A stretch of DNA of 64,000 nt, taken from the NCBI RefSeq assembly GCF_038002225.1, contig NZ_JBBOCA010000001.1, positions 682,001 through 746,000 of the forward strand, in the 5' to 3' direction. Each line of letters opens with the position of its first letter. Positions within the stretch are counted from its first letter, which is position 1. The notes under the pieces were generated by a model that worked only from the letters and a program-made list of their open reading frames with translations, was not told the DNA's origin and ran no database searches. A program made the translations under genes and the position numbers. The DNA is from Paenibacillus sp. FSL R7-0204. GTDB taxonomy: Bacteria; Bacillota; Bacilli; Paenibacillales; Paenibacillaceae. Shown here one piece after another: positions 17,799-28,446 of this stretch.

Positions 17799-18518
17799 TT
17801 ATTGCGGATTCGTGGTCCAGATGCCTGCCGTCTTCAAGAAGACGCGGTCAGGCAGCTTAAGCGCAGCGAGCGTAAGCTCTGCAACGTCCTCCGGCTGCAT
17901 CATCCGGTCCTCGTCCCCGATCTTAAGACCCGCATCGGAAGCAAGGCCTGTATTAACTGTGCTTGGGGTCAGCGCTACGACACGGATATTATGCTTGCGT
18001 ACCTCCATCGCCAGTGACTCCGTCATGCCCATTAGAGCAAACTTGGAGGCACAGTAGGCGGAGCCTGTGGCGAAGCCGCGTTCTCCTGCTGTGGAGGAGA
18101 TGTTAATGATATTTCCGCTCGAACGCTCAATCATCGCAGGCAGGGACGCGCGGGTTACATAATAGGCCCCGAACAGGTTGATCTGCATATGCCGTTCCCA
18201 GTCTGCCGGGTCCATCTCCAGGAACGTGCCGAACTGGGCGATCCCGGCGTTGTTAATAAGCGCGTCGAAGGGTCCAAGATCCTTCTGCAGGGCTACTACC
18301 GCCCGCTCTGCTTCTTCACGGACTGCAATATCGGCGACGGCGATACTTACCTTGATGTCGTACACCTCGGTCAACGCCGCCTTCAGCGCCTCCAGATCCG
18401 CTGAGGTTCTGGAGATTAGTCCCAGGTTGGCACCTTCCTTAGCGAGCGCCATAGCGAGCGCCTTGCCGATTCCCTTGCCTGCACCTGTAATGACAATACT
18501 GGTTCCTCTCAAATCCAT
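17799..18518 (-). CDS. Short-chain dehydrogenase, 3-ketoacyl-ACP-reductase-like
   Basis: A 239-residue classical SDR: nucleotide motif TGAGKGIG at 11-18, NNAG at 89-92, and the catalytic Ser-142, Tyr-155 and Lys-159 (SAYCASK). It resembles FabG-like proteins of the YoxD type, which are not part of the main fatty acid operon. NADP-dependent carbonyl reduction is likely; the substrate is open. It lies 39 bases upstream of the IsdG-like gene in the same direction, so the two may be cotranscribed. Confidence 0.87.
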   Translation of the reverse strand: MDLRGTSIVITGAGKGIGKALAMALAKEGANLGLISRTSADLEALKAALTEVYDIKVSIAVADIAVREEAERAVVALQKDLGPFDALINNAGIAQFGTFLEMDPADWERHMQINLFGAYYVTRASLPAMIERSSGNIINISSTAGERGFATGSAYCASKFALMGMTESLAMEVRKHNIRVVALTPSTVNTGLASDAGLKIGDEDRMMQPEDVAELTLAALKLPDRVFLKTAGIWTTNPQ

Positions 18519-18691
18519 AACCTGTCGTCACGCTCCTTATATATAGAATGATGGGTAATTCTAGAAGATACTGTCTATTATACCTGAGCGGCCGGGCACA
18601 ATCACGCCGGAGCCGCAGCTCCGGCAGTGCTGGCCACCTGGACCCCGGGCCGTTTGTGCCGCTAATGCCCCGCAGCGCCCGGTCTACTGCT

Positions 18692-20245
18692 TTAGTCTTC
18701 CGGCGTAATTGTCTTAAGCGGTACGGTCGCGGGACCTTCAAGCACATCGCCTTCGTAGGAGAAGCGGGAGCCGTGACACGGGCAATCCCAGGAGCGCTCG
18801 GCGTCATTCCATTCGCATTCACAGCCCATGTGGGTACAGGTTCTGTCCACAAGATGCAATTGGCCCTCGGGGTCGCGGTAGGCACCCACACGTTTGCCGT
18901 CATGGAAGACCACGGCACCCTGATCCGGCTCCAGATCCTTCGTCTTGGTGTGCACAATCTCCACTTTTCCGGCGACCAGCTCCTTGGCGACCGAGAAGTT
19001 CTGCACGATGAAGTTCTTGATGGCAGGTACCGCCTTGAAGCGTGAGGGATCATATAACCCGGTGTAGGGGTTGCTGCTCCCCAGAATGCCATCTGAGATC
19101 AGGCGGGCAGCCACGGTTCCGTTCGTCATGCCCCATTTCCCGAAGCCGGTGGCGATATAGACCTCCTCATCCCCGGCGCGCTTGCCGATATAAGGAACCC
19201 GGTCCAGCGTGATCAGATCCTGGGTGGACCAGCGGAACGGAATACTGCGGATGCCCAGCAGCTCCCCGGCGAACCGCTCCAGATTCTCATAATGGCCGAA
19301 CGTACAAATGCCTTGACCGGTCTTATGGTTCTCTCCTCCGGCAATGACCAGCTTCCGGCCGCCCCATTCCACTGCCCGCAGCGAGCGGGTTGGTTCACCG
19401 GCACTCAGATACATGCCGCCCTCATAATCCGTCTCCGGCTCGAACGCCAGACAGTAGGAGCGTTCGGCATGCAGCCGCGAGAAGTAGAGGGACCCGCCGT
19501 CATAGAAGGGGAAGTGGGAAGCCGACACGGCATGGCGGCAGCGGATCTGGAACTTCTCTCCTTCAGTATGCAGGGTTAACTGTCCGTCTGTATCCACTTT
19601 CTCTCCGATCATCGTATGCTCAAATACAGTGCCGCCCCTGTCCAGAACCGCCTGCAACAGACCCTTCAGATACTCCAGCGGGTGAAAACGGGCCTGATCC
19701 GGCATCCGGATGGCCCCGCCCGCGCGCAGCGGCAGGGGTACCTGATCCAGCCACTCTCCGGGCAGTCTCAGCTTGCCATAAGCCTGGAATTCCTTATTCA
19801 GCGCCTTCAGCGTCTTCTCGTCGCCTTGATCCGCATACAGGTAGGCCGCCTCCCGCTTCATCCCGCAGGACAGGTCCAGCTCCTCCGCTGTGGCAATCAT
19901 CCACTCCATGGCCTCGCTGTTCGACTGATAATACATCCGGGCCTGCTCCTCGCCGAAATGCTTCATCAGATCACTATAGATCATCCCGTGCTGGGCGGAG
20001 ATCTTGGCGCTGGTGTTGCCGGTAGCTCCGGCGAGGATCTTTCCCGCTTCGAGCAGGGTGACTTTATAACCGGCCCTGGACAGCAGATAAGCTGTGGTAA
20101 TCCCGGCAACTCCTGCCCCTACGATGGCTATGTCTGTGACATGATCTTCCGCAAGTCTCGGAAAAGACGGTAGCCCGGTGCTGCCGAGCCATAACGATTC
20201 CGGAAATTGGGGAAGACCTTGCGGGCGGTGCTCCTGCGAGTGCAT
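18692..20245 (-). CDS. FAD-dependent oxidoreductase with C-terminal Rieske domain (YhfW-like)
   Basis: A 517-residue fusion: an N-terminal DAO-type FAD domain (DIAIVGAGVAGITTAYLLSRAG) and a C-terminal Rieske [2Fe-2S] domain with ligands in CTHMGCECEW and CPCHGSRF. This matches YhfW of Bacillus subtilis, whose physiological substrate is not settled. AAGGAGG precedes ATG 20245; a start 12 codons upstream has no ribosome site. It is divergent from the ger operon with about 160 bases between the starts. Confidence 0.88.
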   Translation of the reverse strand: MHSQEHRPQGLPQFPESLWLGSTGLPSFPRLAEDHVTDIAIVGAGVAGITTAYLLSRAGYKVTLLEAGKILAGATGNTSAKISAQHGMIYSDLMKHFGEEQARMYYQSNSEAMEWMIATAEELDLSCGMKREAAYLYADQGDEKTLKALNKEFQAYGKLRLPGEWLDQVPLPLRAGGAIRMPDQARFHPLEYLKGLLQAVLDRGGTVFEHTMIGEKVDTDGQLTLHTEGEKFQIRCRHAVSASHFPFYDGGSLYFSRLHAERSYCLAFEPETDYEGGMYLSAGEPTRSLRAVEWGGRKLVIAGGENHKTGQGICTFGHYENLERFAGELLGIRSIPFRWSTQDLITLDRVPYIGKRAGDEEVYIATGFGKWGMTNGTVAARLISDGILGSSNPYTGLYDPSRFKAVPAIKNFIVQNFSVAKELVAGKVEIVHTKTKDLEPDQGAVVFHDGKRVGAYRDPEGQLHLVDRTCTHMGCECEWNDAERSWDCPCHGSRFSYEGDVLEGPATVPLKTITPED

Positions 20246-20403
20246 TGTAGTTGCCTCCTTCAATATCTCTATCCATCTCATTTATTACCACTCCGCGGGG
20301 AAAAGAAACGCACCCGCTCCGCAGCACGCGCATGAAAATGTGCAAAAAGTGCCAGTCTAAGAAGAAGTCGGATGCAGATGCGGGCTTAGAGGGGGGAGAG
20401 TTC

Positions 20404-21771
20404 ATGTCCGAGCAACAGCATAAGCAGGAAGCTTCCCTGGAGTGGATCAGAAGCCAGCTAAGCGGATTCGCCGATCTGGAGGACAAGAGCATGTCCGTTC
20501 CGGCCGGGGAGCTCAGGCTGCTGTATATCAAAAGCGTGACGGATGCACAGGCGATCAGCCGGAATCTCATTGCACCGTTCTATGAGATGAACAATCCCGC
20601 AGCGTATTACAGCTACCTCGCCGGTTACCCCGGTAGTGAGGAGGTCGCGGAGGGAGCGCGCGCGCTGGAGCTTCTGCTCAGCGGATATGCCTGTATAAGC
20701 AGGCTGGGCAAGCTCTGCTTCTTCGATGTGATTAAGTCCGAGGTCAGCGCGATTAGCGAGACGATTACGGAGAGCATCAGCCAAGGCCCTTCCGATGCGC
20801 TGGGGGAGAGCCTGGCGGTCAATCTGAACATGATCCGGCGGCGTTATCAATCCTCTGCGCTCAAGATGGAATTCACCGTGATCGGCCATGTATCCAAAAC
20901 CAAGGTGGCGATTCTCTATGACAAGGACCGGGTGAATCAAGAGGTTCTGGCGGAGCTGCACGAGAAGCTGGACTCGCTTAAGCTGGATGTCCTGCAGGCT
21001 GCCGGTGAGCTGGAGAAGTATATCAGCAGCGACAAGCTGCGCATTTTTCCCAAGACGATTGTTACCGAGCGCCCGGACCGGGTTGTATTTAATCTGGCCG
21101 AAGGCAAGGTAGCGCTCCTGCTGGATACTACCGGGTACGCGATTGTGCTCCCCTCCATATTCAATGATTTCTTCACCGCGATGGATGACAAAATCCACCT
21201 TCCGTTCGTAGGCCGCTTCCTGAAGCTGCTGCGCATCATGGGGGTGGCGATGACGCTGTGGCTGCCGGCCCTGTACATTGCCTTCACCTCCTACAATCCG
21301 GAGATTGTGCGTGTGCAAATTGCCCTGCTGATCGGCGGAAGCCGCGCGACGGTGCCGTATCCTTCATTCGTTGAGGTACTTCTGATGATGCTGATGATGG
21401 AATTCCTGAACGAGGCCAGCTTGCGGTTGCCCAGGGCGATTGGCCCGACGGCCACGACGGTCGGCGGGCTGATTCTCGGACAAGCGGCTACAGCAGCGGG
21501 GCTAATCGGGAATATTATGATTATTCTTGTCTCCGTAGTGGCCATATCCAATTTCCTGGTGCCGCTGAATATGATGAGCTTCTCGATCCGTGTCCTGAAA
21601 TATTTCTTTGTCGTCGCTGCGGCCATCTTGGGGCTGGTCGGTGTCGTCGTCTGTCTGGTGGGCTTCACAATGTATTTATGCAGCCAGCGCAGCTTCAGCC
21701 AGCCGTATTTTAAGATGTTTGCCCTCGATACACTGGGAGCTGCCCTGAAGAAGAAAAGAAGGGGTCCATAA
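20404..21771 (+). CDS. Spore germination receptor subunit A (GerA/GerKA family)
   Basis: A 455-residue GerA-family protein. The N-terminal two-subdomain soluble region (residues 1-230) contains VNLNMIRRRYQSSALKMEF, and a C-terminal membrane part begins near LPFVGRFLKLLRIMGV. A-subunits sit in the inner spore membrane and, with B and C, sense germinants. GGGGGAGAG precedes ATG 20404. It is the first gene of an A-B-C operon with one-base overlap to the B gene. Such operons are usually expressed in the forespore under sigma-G; no promoter was fixed here. Confidence 0.93.
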   Translation: MSEQQHKQEASLEWIRSQLSGFADLEDKSMSVPAGELRLLYIKSVTDAQAISRNLIAPFYEMNNPAAYYSYLAGYPGSEEVAEGARALELLLSGYACISRLGKLCFFDVIKSEVSAISETITESISQGPSDALGESLAVNLNMIRRRYQSSALKMEFTVIGHVSKTKVAILYDKDRVNQEVLAELHEKLDSLKLDVLQAAGELEKYISSDKLRIFPKTIVTERPDRVVFNLAEGKVALLLDTTGYAIVLPSIFNDFFTAMDDKIHLPFVGRFLKLLRIMGVAMTLWLPALYIAFTSYNPEIVRVQIALLIGGSRATVPYPSFVEVLLMMLMMEFLNEASLRLPRAIGPTATTVGGLILGQAATAAGLIGNIMIILVSVVAISNFLVPLNMMSFSIRVLKYFFVVAAAILGLVGVVVCLVGFTMYLCSQRSFSQPYFKMFALDTLGAALKKKRRGP

Positions 21772-22871
21772 TGGCGAAGAGCCGCTATTTCTATTGTCTG
21801 TTTCTCATGAATTCCCTAATCAATATCATCAACTTCACCCCCCGGGAGCTGATCGATGCCCGCTTCGATGGCGCGCAGTCCTCCATTCTCGTTGCGGTGG
21901 TTACAGGGACCCTGTTCATCTATCTGTTCACTAAGGTGATACATAAATTCCCCGGGCAGGGACTGCCGGAGATTCTGAGATCGGCCCTGCCCAAGCTGCT
22001 GGCTTCTCCGCTGATTCTAGCATTTGCAGTGCTCTGGTATATGGCCGGGGCGCTGATTATCCTGTCGTTTGTGGATATTACCCTGCGGTTCATCAGCCCG
22101 GATACAGACCCTACAGCAGTCCTGCTGGGGTTCCTGGCGGTGGTCTGCCTATGCTCACGCATAGATTCGCTGTCGCTGCTCTATGGCCTGGAGGTGATGC
22201 TCAGCATCACGCTGCCCTTGATTCTGTATTCGACCGTCAAGGCGCTGGTGAATCCGAATTTTAGCTGGGATGCGGTATTGCAGGTGATGACCCATGCCTT
22301 GCACGCCCCGGATTTGAACAGTGTTGCGGCTGCGACGTTTACATTCAGCGGCTATATTAATTTAGCCATCTTCAACCGGGTATTTCATGGCTTGAAGCTG
22401 AAGCATGTGTGGATTCTGAGCCTGGAGGGCCTGCTGGTGCTGGCGATCACTTTTTTTGTGCCCATCGGCTATCATGGGACGGTTGGCATTGAACGGCATG
22501 TATATACATGGTTCACCACGGCGGATAGTATCCACATTGAGGCATTTTTGATCGAGCGGATGCTCTTTATCTTTTATTTTGCGTATAGCACGCTGTCGCT
22601 GGTCAGTGCGATTATCCAGTGGCATGTCGGCAAGGAGCTGCTCTTCAGCCTGCTTCCGTCTGCGGCAGACAAGCCCAAAACCAGGCTGTGGCAGGAGAGC
22701 ATCATTCTGGGCCTGTTCGCTGTAGGCACTATGTTCCTGATGCGGTTGGATCAATATGAACTTAACATGCTGGGAGTCATGCTGCTGCATGTGCGCTGGT
22801 ACGGGGAGCTGCTGATGATCCTGCTGTTGTTCTGGTGCTATTGGGTAGTCGTAAGGAGGCGCAGAGCATGA
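21771..22871 (+). CDS. Spore germination receptor subunit B (GerB family, APC superfamily)
   Basis: A 366-residue protein with about ten membrane helices and little soluble sequence, typical of GerAB/GerKB proteins that descend from amino acid permeases and bind the germinant within the membrane. It starts on the last base of the A gene stop and ends overlapping the C gene start (ATGA), showing tight coupling. Confidence 0.92.
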   Translation: MAKSRYFYCLFLMNSLINIINFTPRELIDARFDGAQSSILVAVVTGTLFIYLFTKVIHKFPGQGLPEILRSALPKLLASPLILAFAVLWYMAGALIILSFVDITLRFISPDTDPTAVLLGFLAVVCLCSRIDSLSLLYGLEVMLSITLPLILYSTVKALVNPNFSWDAVLQVMTHALHAPDLNSVAAATFTFSGYINLAIFNRVFHGLKLKHVWILSLEGLLVLAITFFVPIGYHGTVGIERHVYTWFTTADSIHIEAFLIERMLFIFYFAYSTLSLVSAIIQWHVGKELLFSLLPSAADKPKTRLWQESIILGLFAVGTMFLMRLDQYELNMLGVMLLHVRWYGELLMILLLFWCYWVVVRRRRA

Positions 22872-23986
22872 GAGTACAAGCTGGTGCCGGCAGGGCGGGG
22901 ATGCTGCTGCTGTGCATGGTGTTGGCCATAACAATGACCGGGTGCAATTTCAAGGATATCGACCGGCGGATCTTCGTGGTGGCGATCGGCGTGGATTCCG
23001 GCCAGGTGGAAGGGAAATTCAAGGTCAGTCTGAAGCTGGCGATCCCGCAAGGGGATGTTACGAAGATTGACGAGAAGATGCAGATCCTCACCGAAGAATC
23101 GGATAGTATCTCCGAGGCGCTCCGTAGAATGAAGTCCAAGGTGGAGAAGGAGCTTGACTATGTGCACTGCAAATCGGTGATTCTGGGTGAAGGTCTTGCC
23201 GCCAGGGATATCCGGCATGTAACGGACTGGGCGGTCCGGCGCAGAGACATCCAGCTGATTCTAAATTTTGCCGTGGGCCGGCCCGATGCGCTGGCGGTGC
23301 TGATGGTCAAGCCGCCCTCCGAGCGCATTCCGTCCAATTCGCTGATTCTGGCCATGAGCGGGCAAGGAACAGAGTCGCCGTTCATCTCCAGTGTGTACTC
23401 CTACCAACTGATGAGGAACATCTATGAGGTGGGGATAGATCCCATCCTGCCGATCATTGAAGCACAGAAGAAGGATCAATTCCTCATTAATAAAATTGCT
23501 CTGTTCGATAAGAACAAAATCCAGCTCGTGCTTACACCTGATGAGACCCGGCTGTTTAATCTGTTGTCCCGCCCCGATCTGCGGACGAACCTTCCCGCCC
23601 ATCTGGGCAATGGAATGTATCAGTACTACACCGAGAGCTCCTCCCCCGGCTACCGGATCGTCACTCCGCCGGAGGGAGAACCGTATATCCGTTACACCAT
23701 CAAGATCCGTGCGATTCTGGAGGAGACCAGCACAGAGGAGATGATTACCGAATCTATGCTGAAGAAAATTGGACAGGCAGGGGAGGGCGAGCTGAACGCA
23801 GCCGTGACTGCATTGCTGAATAAGATCCGGGGCAGCGGCTTGGACCCGCTGGGCTGGGGGCTGCATTATGGTGCACGGCACTGGAATAATGATACGGAGA
23901 TGGCTGACTGGGAGCGTCTGTATCCGCGGCTGCAATTTCAGGTCAAGGCCAAGGTGGACATTAAATTCTCGGGAATGATCAAATAG
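22868..23986 (+). CDS. Spore germination receptor subunit C, lipoprotein (Ger(x)C family)
   Basis: A 372-residue lipoprotein with a signal sequence and lipobox ending MTGC at about residues 22-25. The body has the Ger(x)C pattern (FVVAIGVDSG, HCKSVILGEGLA). C subunits are lipid-anchored on the outer face of the inner spore membrane. ATG 22868 overlaps the B-gene stop; a longer version from 22835 would lose the lipobox spacing. It closes the ger operon. Confidence 0.93.
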   Translation: MRVQAGAGRAGMLLLCMVLAITMTGCNFKDIDRRIFVVAIGVDSGQVEGKFKVSLKLAIPQGDVTKIDEKMQILTEESDSISEALRRMKSKVEKELDYVHCKSVILGEGLAARDIRHVTDWAVRRRDIQLILNFAVGRPDALAVLMVKPPSERIPSNSLILAMSGQGTESPFISSVYSYQLMRNIYEVGIDPILPIIEAQKKDQFLINKIALFDKNKIQLVLTPDETRLFNLLSRPDLRTNLPAHLGNGMYQYYTESSSPGYRIVTPPEGEPYIRYTIKIRAILEETSTEEMITESMLKKIGQAGEGELNAAVTALLNKIRGSGLDPLGWGLHYGARHWNNDTEMADWERLYPRLQFQVKAKVDIKFSGMIK

Positions 23987-24058
23987 AGTCGCAGCGGATT
24001 GACGCTTCCGGCATCAGGACTTATACTTGATCTAAAAACAAATCAGAGGATGATCAAG

Positions 24059-24460
24059 ATGAGAACCCTGAACCTTACCTCTCAGCGTCAAGCCGTATAC
24101 GATATCGTCCGCAATTCCCATGATCACCCTACCGCTGCCGAAGTCATGAACCGGCTGGTCGAGCAGGGGCATAACCTGGCCTATGGAACGGTCTACAATT
24201 CCCTGCGCTATCTTACAGATAAGCAGATGATCCGCGAGCTGAAGCTGGGCGAGGCGGCCAGCCGCTATGACGCCCGTCTGGACGACCACCAGCATATTGT
24301 CTGTGAAATCTGCGGTGCTGTGGATGAAGTAATGAGCCAAGTCCCGCAGGAGTGGAGCGATTCGGTAGCGGCGGATACGGGCTATTCGATCACTCATACG
24401 CATGTGGTATTCGGTGGCGTATGCCCGGCCTGCCAGAGCAAGAATTCACGCCAGAACTAG
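24059..24460 (+). CDS. Fur-family metalloregulator (PerR-like)
   Basis: A 133-residue Fur protein: winged helix (SQRQAVYDIVRNSHDHPTAAE to YGTVYNSLRYL), the metal region DDHQHIVCEICGAV and a second CPAC pair. The two CxxC pairs form the structural zinc site. The His/Asp set resembles PerR (peroxide sensor) rather than Zur, but this cannot be settled by eye. AGAGG at 24045-24049 supports ATG 24059. A terminator follows. Confidence 0.85.
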   Translation: MRTLNLTSQRQAVYDIVRNSHDHPTAAEVMNRLVEQGHNLAYGTVYNSLRYLTDKQMIRELKLGEAASRYDARLDDHQHIVCEICGAVDEVMSQVPQEWSDSVAADTGYSITHTHVVFGGVCPACQSKNSRQN

Positions 24461-24506
24461 GACGTTTGTATGAGCTGCGATGGTCCGCATAGTAACGGAA
24501 TATAAC

Positions 24507-24538
24507 AAAAGACCGTTTACATTGGAACGGTCTTTTTG
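24507..24538 (+). terminator. Terminator after the Fur-family gene
   Basis: AAAAGACCGTT pairs with AACGGTCTTTT and is followed by a T run. Confidence 0.8.
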
Positions 24539-24690
24539 CTGTGCTCCTATAAAAATCATCAATAAATATAGGGAAATTATCATCAATTACGGGAAAAAAG
24601 AGGGTTTCGGGGGCTGATATTTAATTATATATTAAGCCTGCTGCCATGATCCATCTTAAGACCCATGAAGAAAGAGAGTGAGTCCATCAT

Positions 24691-26745
24691 ATGAATAAAA
24701 AGGTGCGTCTGAACATCCGTACGAAGCTGATTACTACCTATCTGCTTGTCTTGCTGGTACCGAGCATCATTATAGGCTGGTTAACCTATCAATCGGCCAG
24801 CAGCACCATGGAAGAGCAGCTTACTAATAATGCCCAGGAAAGTGTAATTGCAGTGAACCAGATCATAAGTTCCAATATTCAGTCGAAAATAGATGATATC
24901 CTCTATTTTGCCGGACAGCTTCCGGCAGATTCCATTAATAACGAGGCGGCTGGTCTGACGGCCCCTGAGCTGGAGAGCAGATTGAGGGAGTATGCGGCGC
25001 TGCATCCCGATGTGCTTGATATTTATGCCGGAACCAGCAAAGGCAAGAGCATCCGTGCGGCAGAGCTGGAGCTCCCGGAGGGTTATGATCCCCGCAAGGA
25101 AAATACATATATCAATGCGCTTAAGCAGGGCAGCGGCACAGTGATCTCCCCGGTATTTCAGACGGTGAAGGGGGAGAGCGCCATTGCGGTATCGGCGGTG
25201 CTCGCGGGCGGAAACGGTGTAGTCAGCCTTGATCTGAATTTGTCCTTCCTTGCTGGTATGACGAACATCAAGGTTGGCCAGGAGGGCTACATTCTGATTA
25301 TCGACAGCAGCAAGAAATTCCTGGTTCACCCCACAGAAGCGATTGGCGCGGAATCCTCGCTTGAGTTCGTGAAGCAGATGTTCGGGAGCGAGAGCGGAAG
25401 CTTCGATTATGTATATAAGGATGCACCCAAGAAGATGACCTTCATGGTGAATGAGCTGACGGGCTGGAGAATCGGGGGCACCATCAGCTTGAATGAGATT
25501 ACACAGGCAACCAGCGATATCCGTGAGACGGTCTGGCTGGTCCTCCCTATATCCGTGCTGCTGGCGCTGGTGCTGATCTATTTCAACACCGCATCGATTC
25601 TGAAGCCGCTGATCCGCCTGCGCAAGGCAACCGAGCGGATTGCCGGCGGCGACCTGTCGCAGGATATCGGGGACTTCCGGGGGGATGAGATCGGTCTGCT
25701 GGCCGTGAATTTCCGCCAGATGGTGGATAATCTGCGGCAGATGATTATCGGGGTACAGACTATGACGGATAATGTCTCTTTCTCCGCCGAGCAGCTGAGC
25801 GCTGGGGCAGAGCAGACGACCAAAGCTATAGAGCATGTTACAGTGGCCATCCAGGAGATGGCGGCCGGCACGCAGCAGCAGGTGGGCAGTGTGCATAAAG
25901 GGATGGCAAGCACAGCTGCCACCACAACCGAGGTAGCCCATATCTCGGATTTCATGAAGCAGGTGTCGGTAATGATGGACAAGACCTCGCTGTCGGCTTC
26001 GGAGGGAAATGATTCGGTCATCAGCGTAGTCGACAAAATCAACGGGATTCATGAGACCGTGGAGGAAATGGGTACCGTTATCGATCAGCTGAGTGAGCGG
26101 GTCGGGCAGATCCAGGGGATTACCGGTGTGATCTCGGGAATCTCGCGGCAGACGAACCTGCTGGCGCTGAATGCGTCCATAGAAGCGGCCAGAGCCGGTG
26201 AACAGGGGCGCGGATTCGCTGTGGTAGCCTCGGAGGTCCGCAAGCTGGCCGAAGAATCCGGGAAGTCGGCCAGCCTGATCTCCGAACAGGTAACCTCTAT
26301 CCATGCAGAGATGATCCGGGCTACGGCATCTATGGAGGAGGCGAAGAGCAAGGTAATGGACGGCATTATGGCTGTAGATACAACGGGACGTTCGTTCTCG
26401 CGCATCCGCAGGGCAATTAGGGGGGCCGCGGAGACCATAGGCGGGATGAATGAAGGCGTTCAGACCCTGACTGCAGAAGCAGACAGTCTGGACCAGGCCA
26501 TTAGCGAGATCCGCGGCATCACCGAGGCTGCGGCAGGCAGTACCGAGACGATCTCGGCAGCAGCCCAGCAGCAGCTTGCCTCGGTGGAAGAGATCGCCTC
26601 TTCCTCAGCCGACCTTAGCCGCCAAGCCGATGAATTACAGCAGCTGGTGGGACGCTTCAAGCTTTACCCTGGTAACGAGGCTCCTGCCGTACCGGAAGCG
26701 GTCAAACCGGGGGAGACCCGCGCTGGGGGTCAGCAGAATTCATGA
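24691..26745 (+). CDS. Methyl-accepting chemotaxis protein with Cache sensor
   Basis: A 684-residue chemoreceptor: N-terminal membrane helix ([16 protein letters not shown]), a large extracellular dCache-type domain (to about 280), a second helix ([17 protein letters not shown]), HAMP (about 300-355), then a cytoplasmic signalling domain whose hairpin tip reads [22 protein letters not shown] in two overlapping halves. Cache domains bind small nutrients such as amino or organic acids. It is monocistronic, and the ligand cannot be inferred. Confidence 0.93.
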   Translation: MNKKVRLNIRTKLITTYLLVLLVPSIIIGWLTYQSASSTMEEQLTNNAQESVIAVNQIISSNIQSKIDDILYFAGQLPADSINNEAAGLTAPELESRLREYAALHPDVLDIYAGTSKGKSIRAAELELPEGYDPRKENTYINALKQGSGTVISPVFQTVKGESAIAVSAVLAGGNGVVSLDLNLSFLAGMTNIKVGQEGYILIIDSSKKFLVHPTEAIGAESSLEFVKQMFGSESGSFDYVYKDAPKKMTFMVNELTGWRIGGTISLNEITQATSDIRETVWLVLPISVLLALVLIYFNTASILKPLIRLRKATERIAGGDLSQDIGDFRGDEIGLLAVNFRQMVDNLRQMIIGVQTMTDNVSFSAEQLSAGAEQTTKAIEHVTVAIQEMAAGTQQQVGSVHKGMASTAATTTEVAHISDFMKQVSVMMDKTSLSASEGNDSVISVVDKINGIHETVEEMGTVIDQLSERVGQIQGITGVISGISRQTNLLALNASIEAARAGEQGRGFAVVASEVRKLAEESGKSASLISEQVTSIHAEMIRATASMEEAKSKVMDGIMAVDTTGRSFSRIRRAIRGAAETIGGMNEGVQTLTAEADSLDQAISEIRGITEAAAGSTETISAAAQQQLASVEEIASSSADLSRQADELQQLVGRFKLYPGNEAPAVPEAVKPGETRAGGQQNS

Positions 26746-26836
26746 GGCCGAATATGCGGTCTGGTCTTTTCTTTTACCTCACTTTGCAAGTATACTGATA
26801 AGCAACAATACGGGGTGATGAAGGGGAGAAGCGTTC

Positions 26837-27649
26837 ATGGCAGAGCAATTAAAGGGCATTACCGTGGCCCTGGCCGGTCCGCGTAAAGCGGAAGACATGG
26901 CCAAGCTGGTAGAGAATATGGGAGGAACCGCGCTGCACCGTCCCGCTCAAGGGACAACCTTTCTGGATGATGCCGCCCTGCGTGAGGGGCTGATTGCCTG
27001 GACGGAGCAGCCGCCGGATCTGGCTATTCTGACTACCGGTATGGGGCTGGACGCATTGTTCGAGACGGCTGCGAAGCTTGCGCTTGCAGACCGCTTCCTG
27101 GAGGTTCTCTCTGCCTCACCTGTTGCTGCCCGTGGCTATAAGACAGTAAACGCCCTGAAGAAACGGGGACTTGAGCCGGTCGTGCGTGACGATGACGGCA
27201 GCTCTGCCGGACTGATCCGCGGCCTGCAGGACTATGATCTGCAGGGTAAGCGCGTCATGCTTCAGCTGCACGGGGAGACTGCCCCGCAGCTGGTCGGATG
27301 GCTGGAGCAGGCAGGCGCAGCTGTAAGCTGTGTGCAGCCTTACCGGTATACTCAACCGGAGCCTGGAGCGCTGGATCTGCTGCTTACAGAGATCACGGAA
27401 GGTCAGGTGGATGCGGTGGCGTTCACAAGTGCGCCGCAATTCCGCTTCCTGGCACAGCATGCGCGGGAGCAGGGGCAGCTTGCGGCGCTGGTGCAGGCTT
27501 TTGAAGACAAGGTGCTTGCGGTATCTGTCGGCCGAATGACTTCGGAGGCCCTGAAGGAAGAAGGCGTGAAGCGGATCGTCATGCCGGAGCACGAACGGAT
27601 GGGCAGCATGTTCGTTACCCTGGGCCGCTATATTGCGGCTAACCGCTAG
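26837..27649 (+). CDS. Uroporphyrinogen-III synthase-like protein
   Basis: A 270-residue protein with the bilobed HemD pattern: AILTTGMGLDALFE and ARGYKTVNALKKRGL in the first lobe, VDAVAFTSAPQFRFL and AVSVGRMTSEALKEEGV in the second. HemD closes hydroxymethylbilane to uroporphyrinogen III in heme, siroheme and cobalamin synthesis. It is outside any hem operon, so it could be a second, specialised copy (for example siroheme for nitrite or sulfite reductase) or have lost the original function. The start follows GGGGAGAAG. Confidence 0.8.
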   Translation: MAEQLKGITVALAGPRKAEDMAKLVENMGGTALHRPAQGTTFLDDAALREGLIAWTEQPPDLAILTTGMGLDALFETAAKLALADRFLEVLSASPVAARGYKTVNALKKRGLEPVVRDDDGSSAGLIRGLQDYDLQGKRVMLQLHGETAPQLVGWLEQAGAAVSCVQPYRYTQPEPGALDLLLTEITEGQVDAVAFTSAPQFRFLAQHAREQGQLAALVQAFEDKVLAVSVGRMTSEALKEEGVKRIVMPEHERMGSMFVTLGRYIAANR

Positions 27650-27697
27650 CAGCGGACGTTCAACTACAACTACAGAGAGATATGGAGGAGGAGACCT

Positions 27698-28330
27698 ATG
27701 GATAAGAGAAAATGCCTGTTGTTAGGCGATTACACACACCCCCGGTTTCACCCGTTGCAAGGTGTGGACAAGCAGGTCAGTGAAATTCTGAATGAGCTTC
27801 TGACTGTGCAATGCTCGGAGAACAAGAAGCTGATGCTGAGCGAGCATTTGTCCGGATATGATCTGTGCATCGCATATAATGAATTGTGGAATGAAACCGT
27901 ATCTCCGCAGCAGACGGCAGGTCTGCTGAGCTATGTCAGCGGAGGAGGCGGTCTGATTGTCTTGCACACCGGGGTATCCCTGGCGAAGCGTTATGAGCTG
28001 GCCCAGCTGATCGGTGCCAGATTCACCGGCCACCCGGCCTATACTCCGCTTCAGTTCAAGGTGCAGGAGCATGATATTACCGAAGGCATCGAAGACTTCC
28101 AGCTCGATGAAGAGCCGTACCGGTTCGAGTTCGATCCGTTCACCGAGAAGCAGATTCTGCTCGAATACGAAGCGGACGGGGAGATGCTGCCTGCGGCCTG
28201 GTGCCACAGCTATGGCCTGGGACGGGTAGTCTATTTGATGCCCGGCCATCATGAGCCTTCGTTCCGGCATCCGGCGATCCGTCAGCTGATTCTGCGGGCA
28301 GCCACCTGGGCGGCGCGTATCCCCAGATAA
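27698..28330 (+). CDS. ThuA-like domain protein
   Basis: A 210-residue protein of the ThuA/trehalose-utilisation class, a glutamine-amidotransferase-like fold: LSYVSGGGGLIVLHTG, RFTGHP and WCHSYGLGRVVYLMPGHH are its landmarks. ThuA proteins take part in metabolism of trehalose-like disaccharides in rhizobia, but most family members have no known reaction. It lies 48 bases after the HemD-like gene with a good ribosome site and ends at a terminator, so the two may form an operon. Confidence 0.8.
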   Translation: MDKRKCLLLGDYTHPRFHPLQGVDKQVSEILNELLTVQCSENKKLMLSEHLSGYDLCIAYNELWNETVSPQQTAGLLSYVSGGGGLIVLHTGVSLAKRYELAQLIGARFTGHPAYTPLQFKVQEHDITEGIEDFQLDEEPYRFEFDPFTEKQILLEYEADGEMLPAAWCHSYGLGRVVYLMPGHHEPSFRHPAIRQLILRAATWAARIPR

Positions 28331-28360
28331 CCGGCAAATAATCAGCAATATCGGAAGCCA

Positions 28361-28386
28361 AGCCCCACTTTGTGGGGTTATTTTGT
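28361..28386 (+). terminator. Terminator after the ThuA-like gene
   Basis: CCCCAC-TTT-GTGGGG followed by TTATTTT. Confidence 0.75.
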
Positions 28387-28446
28387 GAAATGGCAGGCGA
28401 AGGGGTATACTTTATCCATAACTGCAATCTTTGGGAGGGAAGTACC